Counted from the first letter of the stretch, positions 22,018-30,374 are shown. The stretch is DNA of 52,397 bases from BS750m-G62 sp964577175 (GCA_964577175.1 CAZNYC010000011.1:1-52397), one strand, 5' to 3'. Notes: generated by a model from the letters alone, not told the origin. Numbers and translations are program-made.

Positions 22018-22596
22018 TCAGCCCCCCAACTGTTCCAACCGTTCCTTCAGTTGGCCCAGTTGCTGCCGCTTGACTTCCAGTTTCCACCACTCGTCGAAGA
22101 GGGCAGGGGCCATGTCGGTCGGCACGTTCTCGGGCACCGCCAGCGCGACGGCGGTCTGCGCGGCCGCGGGGCCGGACGGGTCGCCCACGACGATCTCGAA
22201 CGTCCGTTCCCCCGTCGGACGGTAGGTGACGGGCTGGCCGTCCGCCGTCGCCTTCGGCGCCGGCGCCCACTGCGACACGGTGACGCGCTCGCGGACCTGG
22301 GCGGTATCTCTTGGCAGCCGGCTGCCGTGGGCGGTGTACCACGCGACGTTCCGCGCGAGGTCCATGACCGCCGGGTCGTCGGTCAGTCGGGACGCCCGGA
22401 CCGCCTCGTCGCCCGACGCGGGGGAGGGGACCGGCGCCTCGCCGGAGTCGCAGCCCGCAAGAAGGCAGACCGCGGGAAGGACGAAGAGTGCCGCCGCCCT
22501 CCCTCGCGCCCTTTTAACCGCGACCCGAAGGGGAGCGGGTCGCCTGCGGCAAGCCCCCTGGCCGGCCCGGCGGCTATGTGTTTTCATCGTCGTCAT
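22018..22596 (-). CDS. Predicted lipoprotein, unknown function
   Basis: A 192-residue protein with a long basic N-region, then a hydrophobic stretch and lipobox (ALFVLPAVCLLAGC, Cys about residue 49), so it is probably anchored in the envelope. The mature part contains a small beta-rich region (RVTVSQWAPAP, PVTYRPTGERTFEIVVGDPS) and a C-terminal helix (LFDEWWKLEVKRQQLGQLKE). No family is recognised. The start at 22596 overlaps the end of rarA by 23 bases in another frame and has GGAGGGCGAGG upstream; an ATG 9 bases later is also usable. The unusually long Arg-rich leader suggests that the true start could be later, but no ATG or GTG lies nearer the hydrophobic core. Confidence 0.75.
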   Translation of the reverse strand: MTTMKTHSRRAGQGACRRRPAPLRVAVKRARGRAAALFVLPAVCLLAGCDSGEAPVPSPASGDEAVRASRLTDDPAVMDLARNVAWYTAHGSRLPRDTAQVRERVTVSQWAPAPKATADGQPVTYRPTGERTFEIVVGDPSGPAAAQTAVALAVPENVPTDMAPALFDEWWKLEVKRQQLGQLKERLEQLGG

Positions 22597-23941
22597 CGGC
22601 CTCGCCCTCCTGCCGGCGTTCCTTGATGCGCTCCAGGCGGGCCTTCATCTTCGCCTCCCGCCCGTGGTCGGTCGGCTCGTAGTACGTCTTGTCCACGCCG
22701 AGGTACTCCTGCGGGGCGACGCCCTCCTCGTAGTCGTGGGCATACTTGTATCCCTCGCCGTGGCCGAACCGCTTCGCCCCGCGGTAACTGGCGTCGCGCA
22801 GGTGCTTGGGGACGGGGACCGTCCGGTTTTCACGGACGTCCGCCTGGGCCCGGTCGATGGCGAGGTAGGCGGCGTTGGACTTCGGCGCGCACGCGATGTA
22901 CGTGATGGCCTCGGCGAGGGGGATCCGCGCCTCCGGCATGCCGACGTACTCGACGGCCTGCATCGCCGCCACCGCCACCATCAGGGCCGCGGGGTCGGCG
23001 TTGCCGACGTCCTCGGCCGCGCAGATGACCACCCGCCGGGCGATGAACCGCGGGTCCTCGCCGGCCTCCAGCATCCGGGCGGCCCAGTAGACGGCCGCGT
23101 CCGGGTCGCTGCCCCGCATCGACTTGATCAGCGCGCTGGCCGCGTCGTAATGCTCGTCGCCCGTGCCGTCGTAATGGATGGCCTTCTGCTGGATGGACTC
23201 CTCGGCGACCGCCAGGTCGACGCGGATCGCTCCGGCCTCCTCCGGCGCCGCGCCGGCGCCCTCGACCTGCGAGAGGACGGCAATCTCCAGGGCCGCCAGC
23301 GCCCGCCGCGCGTCGCCGTCGCTGGTCGTGGCCCAGTGGGCGAGGGCCTCGTCGGTCACCGCCAGGTCGTACCGGCCGAGGCCGCGCTCTTCATCTTTCA
23401 TTGCGCGGTGAAGGAGCGTCTTGACCTGCTCTTCGGTGAGCGGTTCGAACCTAAAAATCTGGCTCCGCGAAACGAGCGGGGCGTTCAGCGCGAAGAACGG
23501 GTTCTCGGTCGTCGCCCCGATGAGGACGACCACGCCGTCCTCCACGTCCGGCAGGAGCACGTCCTGCTGGGCCCGGTTGAAGCGGTGGACCTCGTCCAGG
23601 AACAGCACGGTCCGCTGACCCGTGGTGAGGAGGCGGTCGCGGGCGCGGTCGAGCACCTCGCGCACGTCCTTGACGCCGACCAGCGCCGCGTTCATCTGCT
23701 CGAAGGCGGCCGAGAGGCGCCCCGCGATCGTCTCGGCGAGGCTCGTCTTGCCGGTGCCGGGCGGCCCGTAAAGAATCGCCGACTGGAGGCGGTCGGCCTC
23801 CAGCATCCGCCTGAGGAGTTTGCCCGGGCCGAAGAAGTGGTCCTGGCCGACGAACTCCTCGGGTGTCCGCGGCCGCATGCGCACGGGCAGCGGCGCCCGC
23901 TCGCGGAGGGTCCGCTTTTCGCTTTCGCCGAAGAGGCTCAT
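22574..23941 (-). CDS. rarA: Replication-associated recombination protein A (MgsA/RarA AAA+ ATPase)
   Basis: A 455-residue AAA+ ATPase of the RarA/MgsA/WRNIP1 family, which acts at stalled forks together with SSB. The N-terminus has RMRPRTPEEFVGQDHFFGPG, then Walker A GPPGTGKTSLAE, Walker B VLFLDEVHRFN, sensor 1 VVLIGATTENPFFALN, and a C-terminal tetramerisation region (KSMRGSDPDAAVYWAARMLE; RFGHGEGYKYAHDYEEG). The length is normal. The Asp-rich C-terminal tail (EADDDDEN) is unusual for the family. The start at 23941 has no Shine-Dalgarno site but a perfect -10 box eight bases upstream, so the message may be leaderless. The following lipoprotein gene overlaps its 3' end. Confidence 0.96.
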   Translation of the reverse strand: MSLFGESEKRTLRERAPLPVRMRPRTPEEFVGQDHFFGPGKLLRRMLEADRLQSAILYGPPGTGKTSLAETIAGRLSAAFEQMNAALVGVKDVREVLDRARDRLLTTGQRTVLFLDEVHRFNRAQQDVLLPDVEDGVVVLIGATTENPFFALNAPLVSRSQIFRFEPLTEEQVKTLLHRAMKDEERGLGRYDLAVTDEALAHWATTSDGDARRALAALEIAVLSQVEGAGAAPEEAGAIRVDLAVAEESIQQKAIHYDGTGDEHYDAASALIKSMRGSDPDAAVYWAARMLEAGEDPRFIARRVVICAAEDVGNADPAALMVAVAAMQAVEYVGMPEARIPLAEAITYIACAPKSNAAYLAIDRAQADVRENRTVPVPKHLRDASYRGAKRFGHGEGYKYAHDYEEGVAPQEYLGVDKTYYEPTDHGREAKMKARLERIKERRQEGEADDDDENT

Positions 23942-23949
23942 GGGTTGGC

Positions 23950-23979
23950 ATTATAGCAGAAGCCAGGGGGCCCGCCCAA
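23950..23979 (-). promoter_or_regulatory. Promoter of rarA, likely giving a leaderless mRNA
   Basis: On the minus strand, TTGGGC, an 18-base spacer and a perfect -10 TATAAT (23955-23950). The ATG is only 8 bases after the -10, so the expected transcription start coincides with the start codon. No ribosome-binding site fits in between. Confidence 0.6.
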
Positions 23980-24048
23980 CGCTCCACTGGCTTGCTTCGG
24001 GTGCTGGCGGTGGGTAGGCTAAAGACGCAGCCCGAAGGAGACCAGACA

Positions 24049-24579
24049 ATGGGGCGGTCATCACAGGCCGTTGCCGGAGACGAATCCGCTGAACCCATGC
24101 CGCGCACCCTTTACCGTGTGGCCGTGGCGGCGATGGCCGTGGCGGCGGTCGGGGTAGGTTATCTCCTGTACGACATGGCCAGCCCGAACACGTTCGTCGG
24201 NNNNNNNNNNNNNNNNNNNNNNNNNNNNNNNNNNNNNNNNNNNNNNNNNNNNNNNNNNNNNNNNNNNNNNNNNNNNNNNNNNNNNNNNNNNNNNNNNNNN
24301 CTGGCGACGGAAAAGGAAGACCAGTTTGCCGTCGACGCCCTCGGCACGAAGGGCGACCCGGCGGCGGTGCCGGGCCTGCGGGCCATGCTCCTGGACCGGT
24401 CGATGCCGACCAACCTGCGGACGTGTGCCGCCCAGGCCCTCGCGAACATCGGCGGCCCTGCGGCCCGGAAGGCGCTGGAGGAGGCCCGCGTGCAGGTGAA
24501 GGAGCCGTTCGTCCGGAAGGCCGTCGGCTACGCGCTGGAGGACCTGAAGGCGGCGGGTGAGGCAGCGGAGGGGCCGTAG
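24049..24579 (+). CDS. Membrane-anchored HEAT-repeat protein, interrupted by an assembly gap
   Basis: The ATG at 24049 follows GAAGGAG with good spacing. The N-terminus has one membrane helix (LYRVAVAAMAVAAVGVGYLL), then the coding sequence enters a 100-N gap after SPNTFV. After the gap the same frame encodes HEAT repeats (AVPGLRAMLLDRSMPTNLRT, AAQALANIGGPAARKALEEA, PFVRKAVGYALEDLK). HEAT arrays are protein-binding scaffolds; no specific partner can be named. The frame agrees across the gap, but 100 N is a placeholder, so true length and frame continuity are unknown. It is divergent from rarA and its 3' side carries repeat elements. Confidence 0.7.
   Translation: MGRSSQAVAGDESAEPMPRTLYRVAVAAMAVAAVGVGYLLYDMASPNTFVXXXXXXXXXXXXXXXXXXXXXXXXXXXXXXXXXXLATEKEDQFAVDALGTKGDPAAVPGLRAMLLDRSMPTNLRTCAAQALANIGGPAARKALEEARVQVKEPFVRKAVGYALEDLKAAGEAAEGP
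24201..24300. other. Assembly gap, 100 N
   Basis: A run of exactly 100 N, the conventional placeholder for a scaffold gap of unknown size. It lies inside the HEAT-repeat gene, whose repetitive sequence may have broken the assembly. Confidence 0.99.
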
Positions 24580-24664
24580 ATGCTGCGGGTCATGCGTTCG
24601 CAGCGGCGCGAAAGCATGGCACCCGGCTTTGCTTGTGGCTTGCGGCTTGGAGCCTGCGGCTTTC

Positions 24665-24783
24665 GCACCCTCACCCCATCCCTCTCCCATCGAAGCAGAG
24701 GGAAGGACACGGCACCTCCCCCCGCGGGCAGACGCCGGAGGTCACGGCGAGATTCTTCACTCGCTGTGCTCGCTCAGAATGAC
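24665..24783. repeat. Dispersed repeats: family C (24668-24706) and one arm of family B (24743-24783)
   Basis: The 215 bases between the HEAT gene and the sulfatase gene hold no coding sequence. They carry a CCCTCACCCCATCCCTCTCCC element (family C) and CACGGCGAGATTCTTCACTCG followed by CTCGCTCAGAATGAC (family B, single arm). Confidence 0.75.
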
Positions 24784-24794
24784 CGCGATTGGCG

Positions 24795-26204
24795 CTAGCC
24801 GTGCTGCTTCAGGTCTGCGACGGCGCGGCGGTAGTAGGGCGTGGCGACGGGGCCCGCGAGGAGCGGGTCGTTCACCTCCTCCATCCAGGCCAGCATCGCC
24901 TTCGACAGCCGCTTCAGCACGTCCGCATACTTCGGGTCGCCGGAGAGGTCGTGCAGTTCGTTCGGATCGTTCTCCAGGTCGAAGAGTTCGGCGAACGGGC
25001 GGGCGCCGTGCCGCCGCGGACGGGCGGTGTGACGCGACACACGGATCGGTTCCACGTCCGTCGGGTACTGGACGACGCGGTCGTTCTCGAAGCAGCGGAT
25101 GAGTTTGAACCGCTCGTCGCGGACGCTGCGGGCGAGGTTCTCGCGGCGGGCGTGCGGCTGCCGGTGGCCGAAAACGTACCGCCTCGGGCCCTTGGCGGCC
25201 TTGCCGAGCAGGCGCGGGGCGAAACTCAGGCCCTGCACGTTCTCCGGAATCGGCACGCCCACCAGGTCCAGCAGCGTCGGCAGGAAATCGACGTGGCTCA
25301 TCAGGTCCTCCTGCACCTTGCCCCCCGCGATGGGCGTGCCGGGCCAGTGCACGATGTACGGGATGCGGAGGCCGGGCTCGCGCAGGCACCACTTCGCCCC
25401 GGCGTACGCGATGCCGTGCTCCGACGTGAAGATGACGAGCGTCTTGTCGGCCGCGCCGCTCTTCTCGAGGCCGTCCAGGATGCGGCCGATGCACGTGTCG
25501 AGGAAGTGGACGTCCGCCTGGAAGCGCGCCAGGTCGTCGCGGATGGCGGGCGTGTCCTTCAGGTACGGCGGGATGTACACGCCCTTCGTCGTGTCCGGCT
25601 CGCGGTGCAGGTACGACCCGCCGCGGCGGTGGACCTCGAAGAAGCCGACCTTCAGGAAGAGGGGCCGGTCGCCCGTGTTTGCGCCGGCCAGGACCTCCCG
25701 CGCCGCCTCGGCGGTCTCTTCGGCCACCTGCTTCTTGGAGAGGACCTCCTCGTAGCCGAGCGTGTGCGGGTCGCCCTGCGTCACGTGCTGGAGGCCCGCG
25801 AGGACGGTCCGGTACCCTGCGTCGCGGAGGATGGCCGCCAGGTGCCGCTCCCCCGGATTCAGCGACCACCACCACGGGGCGTGCGTGAGGCCCATCAGGC
25901 CGTTCGACTGGGGATAGCGCCCCGTGAGCATGACGCCGCGGCTGGGCGAGCACGTCGGCGCCCCGCCGTAATAGTTGTGGAACCGGATGCCGCGGCGGGC
26001 CAGGCCGTCCAGGTGCGGCGTGCGGACGGTCTCCACGCCGTAACAGCCCAGGTGCTGGCCGAGGTCGTGGCAGGTGATCATGAGAATGTGGGGGCGTTTG
26101 CCCTTGGGGGAGGGGCCTTCGCCGGCCATGGCGGAGGAGGCCAGGGCCATCCCGGCCGCGCTCGCCCCCAGAAAACCGCGTCTTGATACGGTACGGGAAC
26201 TCAT
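24795..26204 (-). CDS. Tat-exported type I sulfatase
   Basis: A 469-residue sulfatase of the alkaline-phosphatase superfamily. The Tat signal SRRGFLGASAAGMALASSAM is followed by HILMITCHDLGQHLGCYG, with the N-terminal metal site in an H-D variant of the usual D-D. The active-site motif C85-S-P-S-R is followed by GVMLTGRYPQSNG, where Cys85 must be converted to formylglycine. TSEHGIAYAGAKW supplies the second metal-binding cluster. The sequence resembles the sulfamidase-like sulfatases common in Planctomycetota, which act on sulfated polysaccharides in the periplasm. The start at 26204 has GAAGGAG upstream; a longer in-frame ATG at 26246 precedes the ribosome site and is rejected. A dedicated formylglycine-generating enzyme is not evident nearby. 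Confidence 0.93.
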   Translation of the reverse strand: MSSRTVSRRGFLGASAAGMALASSAMAGEGPSPKGKRPHILMITCHDLGQHLGCYGVETVRTPHLDGLARRGIRFHNYYGGAPTCSPSRGVMLTGRYPQSNGLMGLTHAPWWWSLNPGERHLAAILRDAGYRTVLAGLQHVTQGDPHTLGYEEVLSKKQVAEETAEAAREVLAGANTGDRPLFLKVGFFEVHRRGGSYLHREPDTTKGVYIPPYLKDTPAIRDDLARFQADVHFLDTCIGRILDGLEKSGAADKTLVIFTSEHGIAYAGAKWCLREPGLRIPYIVHWPGTPIAGGKVQEDLMSHVDFLPTLLDLVGVPIPENVQGLSFAPRLLGKAAKGPRRYVFGHRQPHARRENLARSVRDERFKLIRCFENDRVVQYPTDVEPIRVSRHTARPRRHGARPFAELFDLENDPNELHDLSGDPKYADVLKRLSKAMLAWMEEVNDPLLAGPVATPYYRRAVADLKQHG

Positions 26205-26561
26205 CGTCGTCTCCTTCAAGGATACGGGCCGCCTCGCCAGCGGCACGGGGACAGCATAGGGTGCGGGGCGGCAGCGGTCAAGCCGCGACTTCGGGGTGCT
26301 ACCGGTCGCTTGTTAATCGGTGCCAATCGATCCCGCGGCACGGTTTGACAGGCAACCCCGTGGCACCTGTCGGCGAAGACCACGCCGGCCGGACATGGCC
26401 GGCAGGGAAGGCGAGGGGCCACTTCGCGGTTGCAATCGCACCCGGCGGCCGTCAGAATACAGATACCATGTCCAGGAGGGGCGAGGGGGGCCGGTTCCGC
26501 GAGGAAGCGGTGTCGCCCTCACGTCACGATGCAGCGCCGGGGCCGAAGGAGGAACGTCGCC
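26205..26561. other. 357-base divergent intergenic region
   Basis: Lies between the divergent sulfatase and M24-like genes. It contains one family D palindrome (26337-26367), and the ribosome sites of both genes at its ends. No coding sequence or clear promoter was identified. Confidence 0.6.
26337..26367. repeat. Palindromic repeat family D, copy 2
   Basis: GGCACGGTTTGACAGGCAAC and CCCGTGGCAC form an imperfect palindrome (GTGCCACGGGGTTGCC / GGCACGGTTTGACAGGCAAC). It shares GGCACGG-TTGACA-GCAA and GTGGCAC with 20938-20966. Confidence 0.7.
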
Positions 26562-27674
26562 ATGCCGAGAACCGCCGAGCGGCAGCACAAGCACGAGCGG
26601 GTCGTCGAGTTCCTCGACCGCCACGACCTGGAGGGCGTGCTGCTGTCGCGGCGATGCAACTTCGCGTGGTACACCTGCGGGGCTCGGAACTACGTCGGGA
26701 CGGCGTGCAACGCCGGCAATTCGACGCTCCTGGTCACCCGCCGCGACGGCGCGTGTGTCCTGACGACGAACATCGAGCAGACCCGTCTGCGCGACGAGGA
26801 CCTGAAGGGTACGGGTATCGAAGTGTTCGGGTGGTCGTACGCGGACCCGGCGGACCGGCGGAAGGTGCTCGGCGAGGCGGTGGGCCATCGGCGGGTGGCG
26901 GCCGACGTGCCGCTTGCCGGCGTCGAGGCCGACCCGCTGCCCGACGACTTCGACCGGCTCCGCTGGACGTTGACCGACGGCGAGATCAAGCGGTACCGCG
27001 CCCTGGCCGGCGACGTGACCGGCGCCGTCGAGACCGTCGCGCGCACGGTCGAACCGGGCATGACGGAGCACGAGGTGGCGGCCGAGGCGTCGCGCGAACT
27101 CCTCCGCCGCGGCTGCCTGCCGTGGGTCCTCCTCGTGGGGGCGGACCGGCGGCTGGAGGCGCACCGCCATCCGCTGCCCACCGGCAAACACGTACGGACG
27201 TACGTCATGGTGGCGACCTGCGCCGAGCGGGAGGGCCTGATCGCGGCCTGCTCGCGGCTGGCGGCGTTGGAGAAGATCTGGGGCGAACTCGCGCAGCGGC
27301 ATCGGGGCGTGATCACCGTCGACGCCGCCCTCATCGGGTCCACCCGTCCGGGCGCGACGCTGGGCGCCATCTTCGCCGAGGCCGAGAAGGCGTACGCCAC
27401 CGCGGGGTTCCCGGACCAGTGGCAGTTCCACCACCAGGGCGGGTCCATCGGCTACCTGCCGCGCGAGGTCAAGGCCGCCCCCGGCTGCGAGACCGAGGCC
27501 CTCGACCGCCAGGCGTTCGCGTGGAACCCGACGATCGCCGGCACGAAGTGCGAGGACACCATCCTCTGCCGCGAGAGCGGCCCCGAACTGCTCGCCCCGC
27601 CGACCGACTGGCCGACGCTCCGCGCCAAGTGGAAGGGCTTCGAGATCGACCGCCCGGCCATCCTCCAGCGGTGA
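26562..27674 (+). CDS. M24 (creatinase/aminopeptidase P fold) protein lacking metal ligands
   Basis: A 370-residue two-domain protein. The N-terminal creatinase-like domain (about 1-130: VVEFLDRHDLEGVLLSRRCN) is followed by a pita-bread domain (about 135-345: LRWTLTDGEIKRYRALAGD, VARTVEPGMTEHEVAAEASR). In M24 peptidases two Asp, one His and two Glu bind the dinuclear metal. Here no Asp occurs between residues 196 and 253, where both ligands should be (VMVATCAEREGLIAAC). The usual E-P is N322-P323; H290/H291 and E331 may remain. It is therefore probably not a metallopeptidase and may act like creatinase or as a binding protein. ATG 26562 follows GAAGGAGG. The neighbours give no pathway. Confidence 0.85.
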   Translation: MPRTAERQHKHERVVEFLDRHDLEGVLLSRRCNFAWYTCGARNYVGTACNAGNSTLLVTRRDGACVLTTNIEQTRLRDEDLKGTGIEVFGWSYADPADRRKVLGEAVGHRRVAADVPLAGVEADPLPDDFDRLRWTLTDGEIKRYRALAGDVTGAVETVARTVEPGMTEHEVAAEASRELLRRGCLPWVLLVGADRRLEAHRHPLPTGKHVRTYVMVATCAEREGLIAACSRLAALEKIWGELAQRHRGVITVDAALIGSTRPGATLGAIFAEAEKAYATAGFPDQWQFHHQGGSIGYLPREVKAAPGCETEALDRQAFAWNPTIAGTKCEDTILCRESGPELLAPPTDWPTLRAKWKGFEIDRPAILQR

Positions 27675-27686
27675 CGCGGAATACCC

Positions 27687-27713
27687 TCGTCCCTGGCGGG
27701 AGAGGGAGTCCTG
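27687..27713. repeat. Family C fragment
   Basis: CTCGTCCCTGGCGGGAGAGGGAG resembles one arm of the GGGAGAGGG element at 42821-42913. It lies just after the stop of the M24-like gene. Confidence 0.4.
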
Positions 27714-27741
27714 CCCTGTGGTGACCCCCGATTTGCATTGC

Positions 27742-27765
27742 CCTCCGACTCTTTCCGGTTATACT
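27742..27765 (+). promoter_or_regulatory. Candidate -10 promoter element for cysteine synthase
   Basis: TATACT at 27760-27765 matches the -10 consensus in five of six positions, 61 bases before the start codon. The -35 is weak: ATTGCC or TTGCAT lie at 17 and 21 bases upstream respectively. Confidence 0.4.
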
Positions 27766-27826
27766 ATCGTGTCCTCTGCATTTGTGTGGCAGAGCCGGGT
27801 GCGAACGCGAACGTGAAGGCCGTCCC

Positions 27827-28714
27827 ATGCTGACCGACAACATCCTCGACCTCATCGGCAACACGCCGCTGGTGCGCCTGGGCGAGGAACCCGTCTTCTG
27901 CAAGGCGGAGTTCCTGAACCCGGGCGGGAGCATCAAGGACCGGGTGGCCCTGGCGATGATCGAGGGGGCCGAACGCGACGGCCGCCTGCGCGGGGACGCC
28001 GTCCTCGTGGAGCCGACCTCCGGCAACACGGGCATCGGCATCGCCCTGGTGGGCCGGCTTAAGGGGTACCAGGTTCGCATCGTGATGCCGGAAGGGATGA
28101 GCGAGGAGCGGAAGAAACTCGTCAAGGCCCTCGGGGCGGACCTCGTCCTGACGCCCTCGGAGGAGAGCCTCGACGGCAGCGTCCGCCGGGCCCGCGAGAT
28201 GGCCGAGGCCGACCCGCGCGTCCTGGTCCTCCAGCAGTTCGAGAACCCGGACAACCCCCGCATCCATTACGAGGAGACCGCCCGCGAACTCTGGCACCAG
28301 GTGACCGGCGAGGTCGCCTGCTTCGTCGCGGGCGTCGGCAGCGGGGGGACGCTGCAGGGCATCGGCAAGTTCCTGCGCGAACATCAACCGGACGTACACC
28401 TCGCGGCCGTCGAGCCGAAGAACGTGTCGGCCCTCCTCGGCCACGAGCCCGGCCTGCACCAGATTCAGGGTATCGGCGACGGGTTCGTGCCGGCCATTCT
28501 CGACACCTCGCTCGTCGACGAGGTCATCGAGGTGACCGACGAGGACGCCATCGAGACGACGCGCGAACTGGGACGCGACTTCGGACTGCTCGTGGGCATC
28601 TCGTCGGGGGCGAACGTGTGGGCGGCCCGCCGTCTCGCCGAGCACGTGGACGGCCCCATCGCCACCATACTGCCCGACCGGGCGGAGCGGTATTTCTCCA
28701 CGGCCTTATTGTGA
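27827..28714 (+). CDS. cysK: Cysteine synthase (O-acetylserine sulfhydrylase)
   Basis: A 295-residue PLP enzyme that makes cysteine from O-acetylserine and sulfide. It starts MLTDNILDLIGNTPLVRLGE as in CysK/CysM. PLP lysine K37 lies in NPGGSIKDRVA, the substrate loop is EPTSGNTGIGIAL, and the phosphate-binding loop GVGSGGTLQGIGKFLRE is intact. The C-terminus ILPDRAERYFSTALL is that of CysK. Residues after NTPLVRLGE are a few shorter than in E. coli CysK, as in many short bacterial forms. ATG 27827 is preferred to the upstream in-frame ATG at 27782; GAAGG lies 8 bases before it. CysM or a cystathionine-forming variant cannot be excluded. Confidence 0.95.
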   Translation: MLTDNILDLIGNTPLVRLGEEPVFCKAEFLNPGGSIKDRVALAMIEGAERDGRLRGDAVLVEPTSGNTGIGIALVGRLKGYQVRIVMPEGMSEERKKLVKALGADLVLTPSEESLDGSVRRAREMAEADPRVLVLQQFENPDNPRIHYEETARELWHQVTGEVACFVAGVGSGGTLQGIGKFLREHQPDVHLAAVEPKNVSALLGHEPGLHQIQGIGDGFVPAILDTSLVDEVIEVTDEDAIETTRELGRDFGLLVGISSGANVWAARRLAEHVDGPIATILPDRAERYFSTALL

Positions 28715-28717
28715 GGT

Positions 28718-28826
28718 TGTCATCCTGAGGAGCCCGCAGGGCGACGAAGGATCTCGCCGTGGTCTTTGGTCGTTGGGAGGGTACACGGCGAGATTCTTCG
28801 CTCGCTTTGCTCGCTCAGAATGACAG
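28718..28826. repeat. Dispersed repeat family B, copy 2 (long inverted repeat)
   Basis: Left arm TGTCATCCTGAGGAGCCCGC...GGATCTCGCCGTG (28718-28761) and right arm CACGGCGAGATTCTTCGCTC...CTCAGAATGACA (28784-28825) are imperfect inverted copies around 22 bases. It fills the space between the convergent cysteine synthase and aminotransferase genes. Confidence 0.85.
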
Positions 28827-28848
28827 CAGGAAGGTCCCGGCCCGTCCT

Positions 28849-30186
28849 TCACGCGGCACTTGCCAGATACGCCTTGATCGCCCCGGCCAGCGTCTCGAAC
28901 GTCCACCGCCGCTTCACGTCGTCGGTCTCGAGCAGGGTGATGCGAAACCCCTCGCGTTTGCAGCAGAACCCGGTCAGCGGCACGACGACGATGCCCGTGG
29001 AGGCCATCAGGTAGTAGACGAACCGCTGGTCGTTGGGGACGCCGGCGACGAGTTGCTCGGTGACCTCGCGCACGCGGGTGTCGTCGACGGGCAGGGTCTG
29101 GCGGTCGTTCAGGACGCCGTCCTCAAAGAGGACGGTCATGTAGAACGCGCCGCTGGGCTTGTTGGCGAGGACGCCCGGGATGCCGTCGAGGGCGGCGTGG
29201 GCCTCGCCGGCCCGCTCCTCGAAGACGCCCGCCCGGCGAGCCAGGTGGTCCGGGTACCGCGCGTCGCCCATGATCCGCGGGATCGCCATCTGCGGGGCGG
29301 TGGTCGAGCAGACCTCCAACCGTTTCGACGCCAGCAGCGAGTTGACGTAGGTGTGGAACAACCCGTCGCGGTCGCGGTTCAGGACCTCGATCCACCCGCA
29401 CCGGGCGCCGGGCCACGGCACTTCCTTCGACACGCCGCGCATCACCAGGCCGCACACGTCGCCGATCACCTCGGACGTATGCAGCGTGTCGAATCCGTTG
29501 TAGACGATGTGGGTGTAGATTTCGTCGCAGATGATGAAGAGGCCGAACTCGCGGGCGATGTCGACCATGCCCTCGACCACCTCGCGCGGGTACACCGCGC
29601 CGGTCGGGTTGTCCGGGTTGATGAGCAGGATGCCCGCGATCGAGTCGTTGTACTTCACCTTCAGGCGGAGGTCCTCCAGGTCCGGCATCCACCCGTTGTA
29701 GGGGTCCAGTTCGTAGGTGAGGTGCTCGTAGCCGGAGTGGGCGGCCTCGGCCGAGGAGTGCGTGCTGTAGGCGGGCGTCGGGCCGATGACCCGGGCCTCC
29801 CGCCGCAGGAAGCCGTACACCTTGGCCACCGCGTCGCCGATGCCGTTGAAGAAGATGATGTCGTCGGGCGTCACGCGGGCCCCGCCGCGCTTGTTGACCT
29901 CGGCGGCGAGGAACTCGCGGGCCTGCGGCACGCCGGCGGTGTCGCAGTAGCCCCAGGCGAGGTTGTCGTCGACGACCTCGTGCAGGATCTCGCGGATCCA
30001 CGGCGCCACCTGTTCGCCCTTCTGGACGGGGTCGCCGATGTTCTCGTAGGTCATCTCGACGCCCATGTCGCGGAACCGGTGCGCCACCTGCACGATCTCG
30101 CGGATCGCGTAGGTCAGGTTCCCGGCACCGGGATGGACGATGTTGCGTCGGATTTGCATGGTGGGTGGTGCGGCTGTCTGTTGCAT
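28849..30186 (-). CDS. Class I/II PLP-dependent aminotransferase
   Basis: A 445-residue fold-type I aminotransferase. The motifs are ILLINPDNPTGAVYP (N190, coenzyme contact), IICDEIYTHIVYNG (D221, pyridine nitrogen), MRGVSKEVPWPGARCGW with Schiff-base lysine K254, and a C-terminal Arg in REGFRITLLE for the substrate carboxylate. It is closest in look to the alanine/aspartate aminotransferase group that has the V-P-W-P-G-A-R-C-G-W segment, so AlaT-like activity is plausible but substrate is uncertain. The start at 30186 gives the best N-terminus; a GTG at 30198 lies closer to AGAGGAG and is an alternative. It converges with cysteine synthase over a family B repeat. Confidence 0.9.
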   Translation of the reverse strand: MQQTAAPPTMQIRRNIVHPGAGNLTYAIREIVQVAHRFRDMGVEMTYENIGDPVQKGEQVAPWIREILHEVVDDNLAWGYCDTAGVPQAREFLAAEVNKRGGARVTPDDIIFFNGIGDAVAKVYGFLRREARVIGPTPAYSTHSSAEAAHSGYEHLTYELDPYNGWMPDLEDLRLKVKYNDSIAGILLINPDNPTGAVYPREVVEGMVDIAREFGLFIICDEIYTHIVYNGFDTLHTSEVIGDVCGLVMRGVSKEVPWPGARCGWIEVLNRDRDGLFHTYVNSLLASKRLEVCSTTAPQMAIPRIMGDARYPDHLARRAGVFEERAGEAHAALDGIPGVLANKPSGAFYMTVLFEDGVLNDRQTLPVDDTRVREVTEQLVAGVPNDQRFVYYLMASTGIVVVPLTGFCCKREGFRITLLETDDVKRRWTFETLAGAIKAYLASAA

Positions 30187-30374
30187 GGGTTCCGTCACGT
30201 CTCCTCTCGCGCCCGTCGCGAACATGGCAGTATACACGATTGGCGGGCGGTTTCCACCCTTTGTGCCTCGCACCGTTTCGCGCGCTCCACCTGTTCATGT
30301 CGGCTGTGGGAATGAGTGGACTTGAGACCGTCCCGGCGGCAGAATGGGGACGACTCCTGACGGGAGGATGCCCC

